Positions 14,220 through 17,136 of a stretch of DNA of 17,136 nt are shown piece after piece. Source of the stretch: an uncultured Selenomonadaceae bacterium (GTDB taxonomy: Bacteria > Bacillota > Negativicutes > Selenomonadales > Selenomonadaceae); assembly GCA_910579115.1 (NCBI GenBank), contig CAJTSO010000044.1, positions 1 through 17,136 of the forward strand, in the 5' to 3' direction. The first letter of the stretch is position 1. Each line of letters begins with the position of its first letter. The notes beneath the pieces were generated by a model that did not search any database, had not been told where the DNA came from, and saw only the letters and a program-made list of their open reading frames with translations. Made by a program: the position numbers and the translations under genes.

Positions 14220-14444
14220 ATGGCAACTGTAAAGGAAAAGGAGACCGCCAAGCTGACGGTCAATGTGGAGAGCGGCGTGGATGAAAGCGGCAAGGTCAAG
14301 TACGCGGCCCGCTCTATCATGAACCTTGACCCGGCCCTCAGCGATGATGACGCCCGGGTCATCGGGGAACTCTACGGCGGGCTTCAGGCTTACCCGGTAA
14401 GCACCATCGTCCGTCAGACCTCCGCCGTGCTGGTAGAGGAGTAA
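14220..14444 (+). CDS. DUF1659 family small protein
   Basis: A 74-residue soluble protein, the usual size for DUF1659. It has the family layout: a beta-strand with KLTVNVESGVDESGKVKYAARS, a centre rich in Asp (NLDPALSDDDARVIG), and a C-terminal hydrophobic stretch. The ribosome site AGGGAGGTGA, six bases before the ATG, is close to ideal, suggesting high expression. It sits between a sigma-like gene and a DUF2922 gene, a grouping seen in other Bacillota. The family has no established function. Confidence 0.8.
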   Translation: MATVKEKETAKLTVNVESGVDESGKVKYAARSIMNLDPALSDDDARVIGELYGGLQAYPVSTIVRQTSAVLVEE

Positions 14445-14449
14445 TCCCC

Positions 14450-14466
14450 GCCGGCAGGCAGCCGGC
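14450..14466. repeat. GC-rich hairpin between DUF1659 and DUF2922 genes
   Basis: GCCGGC (14450-14455) and GCCGGC (14461-14466), each self-complementary, make a 6-bp stem with loop AGGCA. There is no T-run. It may set different message levels for the two genes. Confidence 0.5.
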
Positions 14467-14492
14467 AAATTCTGTGGAAAGGAGAGAAGACC

Positions 14493-14705
14493 ATGGCAAA
14501 AGAGCTGAAAATGACTTTCACCCTGGATAATGAGAAGACTAAGACCCTTAATCTTCCCAATCCCCGAGCCGATGTCACCGCTGACGACGTCCGTTCCTTC
14601 ATGAACAGCGCCGTCACCAAAAACGTCTTTGACGTAAGCGGGGCAAAGGCGGCTTCCGCCAAGTCCGCGGTTATCCGCAGCACTGACGATGAAGTCCTCT
14701 TTTAA
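14493..14705 (+). CDS. DUF2922 family small protein
   Basis: A 70-residue protein matching DUF2922 in size and layout: a first strand KELKMTFTLDNEKTKTLNLP, then NPRADVTADDVRSFMNSAV and a C-terminal strand SAVIRSTDDEVLF. AAAGGAG lies about nine bases before the ATG. It is very probably co-expressed with the DUF1659 gene 48 bases upstream and is followed directly by a strong terminator. The function of the family is unknown. Paired occurrence suggests that the two proteins work together. Confidence 0.8.
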   Translation: MAKELKMTFTLDNEKTKTLNLPNPRADVTADDVRSFMNSAVTKNVFDVSGAKAASAKSAVIRSTDDEVLF

Positions 14706-14711
14706 CTGAAT

Positions 14712-14753
14712 AAAGAGCCCGGAGAGGAGCTGTCGAAAGACGGCTCTTTTTTT
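14712..14753 (+). terminator. Intrinsic terminator after the DUF2922 gene
   Basis: AGAGCC (14714-14719) pairs with GGCTCT (14742-14747) and runs straight into seven T (14747-14753), closing the operon. Confidence 0.82.
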
Positions 14754-14778
14754 GTGGCAATTTCTAATCGGGCTAAAG

Positions 14779-14799
14779 GGAGAGGCAAGAGCCCTCTCC
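14779..14799. repeat. Stem-loop upstream of the sensor promoter
   Basis: GGAGAGG (14779-14785) and CCTCTCC (14793-14799) form a perfect 7-bp stem with loop CAAGAGC. It sits between the terminator and the next promoter. No T-run follows, and its role is not evident. Confidence 0.5.
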
Positions 14800-14855
14800 G
14801 GAGCATCGATTTTACCGCCGGCCCTCTAAAAGTATACATTATTCATGCTGGACAA

Positions 14856-14884
14856 TTGACTGTTAAACGGGAGAATTATATAAT
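14856..14884 (+). promoter_or_regulatory. Strong sigma-70 promoter of the sensor gene
   Basis: TTGACT (14856-14861) and TATAAT (14879-14884) are exactly 17 bases apart. The transcript would start near 14891, leaving a leader of about 115 bases before the chosen ATG. The leader contains an in-frame ATG at 14933. Confidence 0.82.
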
Positions 14885-15004
14885 ACGGACGGGTAAATTT
14901 GTTCCGAAGAAGGAAGAAAAAACGAAAAAATCATGAACAGGATGATCAACATAAATATGGATAAAAAAACCAATGTAACCTATAGCCGCCAGGAAGGAAA
15001 TACG

Positions 15005-17136
15005 ATGCGGGGTGTACGGAAATTTTACGCTGTCTGGGCGAAGCTCCTGCTTTGCCTGCTGCTTATGGTGACGGCCCTGCCCTTGCCCACCGCCGGGGCG
15101 CAGGACATGATTCGAGTCGGCTACTATCTGAAGGCGAACTTCCAGGAGAGCACGGGCCTGGACGGGGTGAAGAGCGGCTATGCCTATGAGTACTACCATA
15201 AGCTGGCTCAGATCGCCGCCGACTGGCGGTACGAGTATGTCTATGGAGATTACGATACACTCTACCAGATGCTGCTGCGGGGCGAAATTGATCTTTTGGC
15301 CGGCGTTGTCAAAACAGAGGGCCGCCAGGGACAGATTCTTTTTCCTGAGCAGGCCATGTGGGAGGATCGCTATGATCTGTTCCGCCGGATGGGGGACACT
15401 CGGGTGAACGTCAATCCTGAGTCCCTGTCCGGTAAACGGGTAGGCGCCCTGGAGGGGGATCAGGCAGAGATAGTCCGGCAGTATTTGGCGGAGCGGTATG
15501 TTCCGGCGGAGGTGGTTGTCTACAGGGACGAGAGGCTCCTCAATGACGCCCTGCTGACGGCTCAGGTAGATGCCGTTCTGGGTGAGGACAGTAACTGGGA
15601 ATTTGCGGGATTGGAAGCCTATACCCAGATCGGCAGAGCGGAGTACTATATCGCCGTGAGCGCCAGCCGTCCTGACCTGCTGGCTGAGCTGAACGAAACT
15701 CAGAAAATGCTTTTGGAACGGGACGGGGATATTTTCGTCAATCTGCGGGCCAAGTATATGCGGGAAAGCAACTTCCAGCGGGCCCTGCTGACTGGGGAGC
15801 GGAAATGGCTGGCGCAGCATGGGGAGATGCGGGTCGGTTACCTGAAGGACCGGCAGCCCTTCTCCTGGGAGACCGCCGATGGAAATGCCAATGGCCTCGT
15901 AAAGGAAATGACATCCTATCTGTTTGAGGATATTCTGGAAGCAAGTGAATTGAAATTTTCCTTCACCGGTTTCAATACCCCGGCGGAAATGTACAAAGCG
16001 GTAATCGATGGCCAGGTGGATGTGTGCTTCCCTGTGGATTCCAATATCTGGGTCGCCGAAAAAAACGGGCTTCTGATAACGGAAGAGGTGATTCCTGTTC
16101 CCTGGCGGGTCGTGTACCGGGACGGGGGCAACAGCACGGAAGTCAAAACGATAGCGGTAGCGGAGGATAGCGCTCTCAATCAAGCTCTGGTTAACATTTA
16201 TTATCCCGGAGCGAAAAAGATCGTCTACAAAACCCGGGAGGCTGCCCTGAAGGCCACAAAAAACGGCGAGGTTGACGTGACGATAGTCGATGCCTACACC
16301 ATCAGCCGTGTGTCCGGCACGATGGAATACCGTGGGCTCAATTCCCGGGTTATAGGCATCCGCAGCTTCAGCCTGGGGGTAGGTCAGAAAAATACCGCTC
16401 TTTTGAGTCTGCTGAACTGGGGTATCGACCGCCAGAGAACCGGTGTTGCCCTGGAAATTTTACAGCGTTACGCCAATTCGGATAAAGAAGTCTCCGTCAT
16501 AGAGTTCGTGTACCAGAACATCATGCTGGCAATGGCCGTCATGCTCCTGATAATCGGACTCTGTATTCTCCTGCTCATCAGCAGGGCAAGGGCTTCCAAA
16601 CGGGATAAGGAGCTTAACCGCAATCTACAGGAGGCGGTAAGTGAGCAGGAAGCTCAGCTGGAAGAGATTACCTCACTGAATAAAACCCTGGAGACAGAGC
16701 AGCAGAAGCTGGAAGAGGTCACCTGCGAGCAGGAAGCCCAGCTGGAGGAAATCACCGCCCTGAACGAGCTCCTCTCCAATCAGAAGGAAGATCTGCAGTT
16801 AAGGCAGCGGCAGCTGGAGGAGCTTACCTGCGAGCAGGAAGCCCAGCTGGAGGAAATCACTGCCCTGAACGAGCTGCTGGAAACCCAGAAGGCAACCCTC
16901 ACGCGGATTAACGGGGAGTTGTCCAGGTCCTTTGGCATTATCGAAGCTGTCAGCCAGGACTACAATACCCTGTGGCTCATCGAGCGGAAAACCATGAAAA
17001 TGAACCTCATCCGCACCGCCGATAACGAGGGTGCCAGGGCTTCCGTTCAAATAGGCCTGGACAACAGTAATTACCGGGAAGCCGTCAAGCTGTACATCGA
17101 GCGCTTTGTTTCTCCGGAAGACCGGGAGCGGGTGAC
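15005..17136 (+). CDS. Membrane sensor with two solute-binding domains (3' end outside window)
   Basis: At least 710 residues, open at the right edge. A signal sequence (VWAKLLLCLLLMVTALPLP) precedes two type-3 periplasmic binding domains: residues ~35-260 (IRVGYYLKANFQ, then YDTLYQMLLRGEIDLLAGV) and ~275-490 (MRVGYLKDRQPFSW, then NTPAEMYKAVIDGQVDVCFP). One membrane helix follows at ~506-528 (IMLAMAVMLLIIGLCILLLI), then a coiled coil to ~640 and the start of a further domain (FGIIEAVSQDYNTLWLIERK) that in Bacillota often leads into a GGDEF diguanylate cyclase. That output is a guess because it lies outside the window. AGGAAGGA at 14991-14998 decides the start. ATG 14933 is in frame but poorly placed. 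It probably reports an external amino acid or similar ligand to a cytoplasmic output. It has its own promoter. Confidence 0.85.
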   Translation, partial: MRGVRKFYAVWAKLLLCLLLMVTALPLPTAGAQDMIRVGYYLKANFQESTGLDGVKSGYAYEYYHKLAQIAADWRYEYVYGDYDTLYQMLLRGEIDLLAGVVKTEGRQGQILFPEQAMWEDRYDLFRRMGDTRVNVNPESLSGKRVGALEGDQAEIVRQYLAERYVPAEVVVYRDERLLNDALLTAQVDAVLGEDSNWEFAGLEAYTQIGRAEYYIAVSASRPDLLAELNETQKMLLERDGDIFVNLRAKYMRESNFQRALLTGERKWLAQHGEMRVGYLKDRQPFSWETADGNANGLVKEMTSYLFEDILEASELKFSFTGFNTPAEMYKAVIDGQVDVCFPVDSNIWVAEKNGLLITEEVIPVPWRVVYRDGGNSTEVKTIAVAEDSALNQALVNIYYPGAKKIVYKTREAALKATKNGEVDVTIVDAYTISRVSGTMEYRGLNSRVIGIRSFSLGVGQKNTALLSLLNWGIDRQRTGVALEILQRYANSDKEVSVIEFVYQNIMLAMAVMLLIIGLCILLLISRARASKRDKELNRNLQEAVSEQEAQLEEITSLNKTLETEQQKLEEVTCEQEAQLEEITALNELLSNQKEDLQLRQRQLEELTCEQEAQLEEITALNELLETQKATLTRINGELSRSFGIIEAVSQDYNTLWLIERKTMKMNLIRTADNEGARASVQIGLDNSNYREAVKLYIERFVSPEDRERV
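16640..16880 (+). repeat. Direct repeats encoding the coiled coil of the sensor
   Basis: The block ACCTGCGAGCAGGAAGCCCA and the ~30 bases after it (16721-16770) recur at 16826-16875 with one mismatch, and a diverged third copy lies at 16641-16680. Each encodes CEQEAQLEEITALNEL or a variant. Offsets are 84 and 105 bases, that is 28 and 35 residues, both whole numbers of heptads. Confidence 0.8.

Noticed and set aside
14891..15004. Riboswitch in the sensor leader
   Set aside because: Only short, weak pairings are visible. No conserved riboswitch core was recognised.
14876..16183. 435-residue minus-strand open frame
   Set aside because: It is the antisense shadow of the GC-rich sensor gene, which has a signal peptide, binding domains, promoter and ribosome site. 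The antisense product has no recognisable domain.

Overview
The window looks like a chromosomal stretch of a member of the Bacillota, possibly a Negativicute. Support comes from strong AGGAGG-type ribosome sites, a TagGH-type polysaccharide ABC exporter, and a sigma factor next to DUF1659 and DUF2922 genes, a set found in this phylum. The WavE-type glycosyltransferases are better known from Gram-negative cell envelopes, which is why I lean to a diderm lineage. The genus cannot be fixed from the sequence.

Layout. (1) Bases 1-404 hold the wreck of a gene 3' end, interrupted by about four degenerate ~58-bp repeats with hairpin-forming ends. (2) Bases 404-6413 (moderate GC) form a tight surface-polysaccharide operon: a GT4 glycosyltransferase, an ABC permease and ATPase, a glycerophosphodiesterase-like protein, a HAD phosphatase, a nucleotidyltransferase-like protein lacking catalytic motifs, a cupin, and an intact nucleotidyltransferase. 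(3) At 6391-6462 a 23-codon remnant of an acyltransferase-3 gene marks a sharp change to AT-rich DNA. (4) Bases 6492-11840 carry four glycan-transfer genes. Three contain WavE-like domains, one of them fused to a GT-A domain, and one is a GT-B-like capsule protein. The third WavE gene is visibly less AT-rich than the others. (5) Bases 11841-12174 hold nothing I can assign. (6) Bases 12175-13297, minus strand: a YczE-type membrane protein and a MarR regulator overlapping by one base, with a promoter flanked by two perfect palindromes. (7) Bases 13298-14753, GC-rich: a frameshifted gene remnant, a promoter, a sigma-70 family gene broken by a frameshift between its two domains, then DUF1659 and DUF2922 genes, with terminators. 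(8) From 14856 to the end: a textbook promoter and the start of a large membrane sensor with two periplasmic solute-binding domains, one membrane segment and a coiled coil with repeats. It runs off the window.

How the genes work together (inference): zones 2-4 would make, decorate and export a cell-surface glycan. The HAD, nucleotidyltransferases, cupin and diesterase probably make or edit an activated small group, perhaps a phosphate-linked decoration. The glycosyltransferases assemble the chain and the ABC pair exports it. The disrupted reading frames, inserted hairpin elements and composition jumps show a locus that is being reshuffled. Frameshifts at two places in zone 7 could also be sequence errors, so they are flagged rather than asserted as biology.
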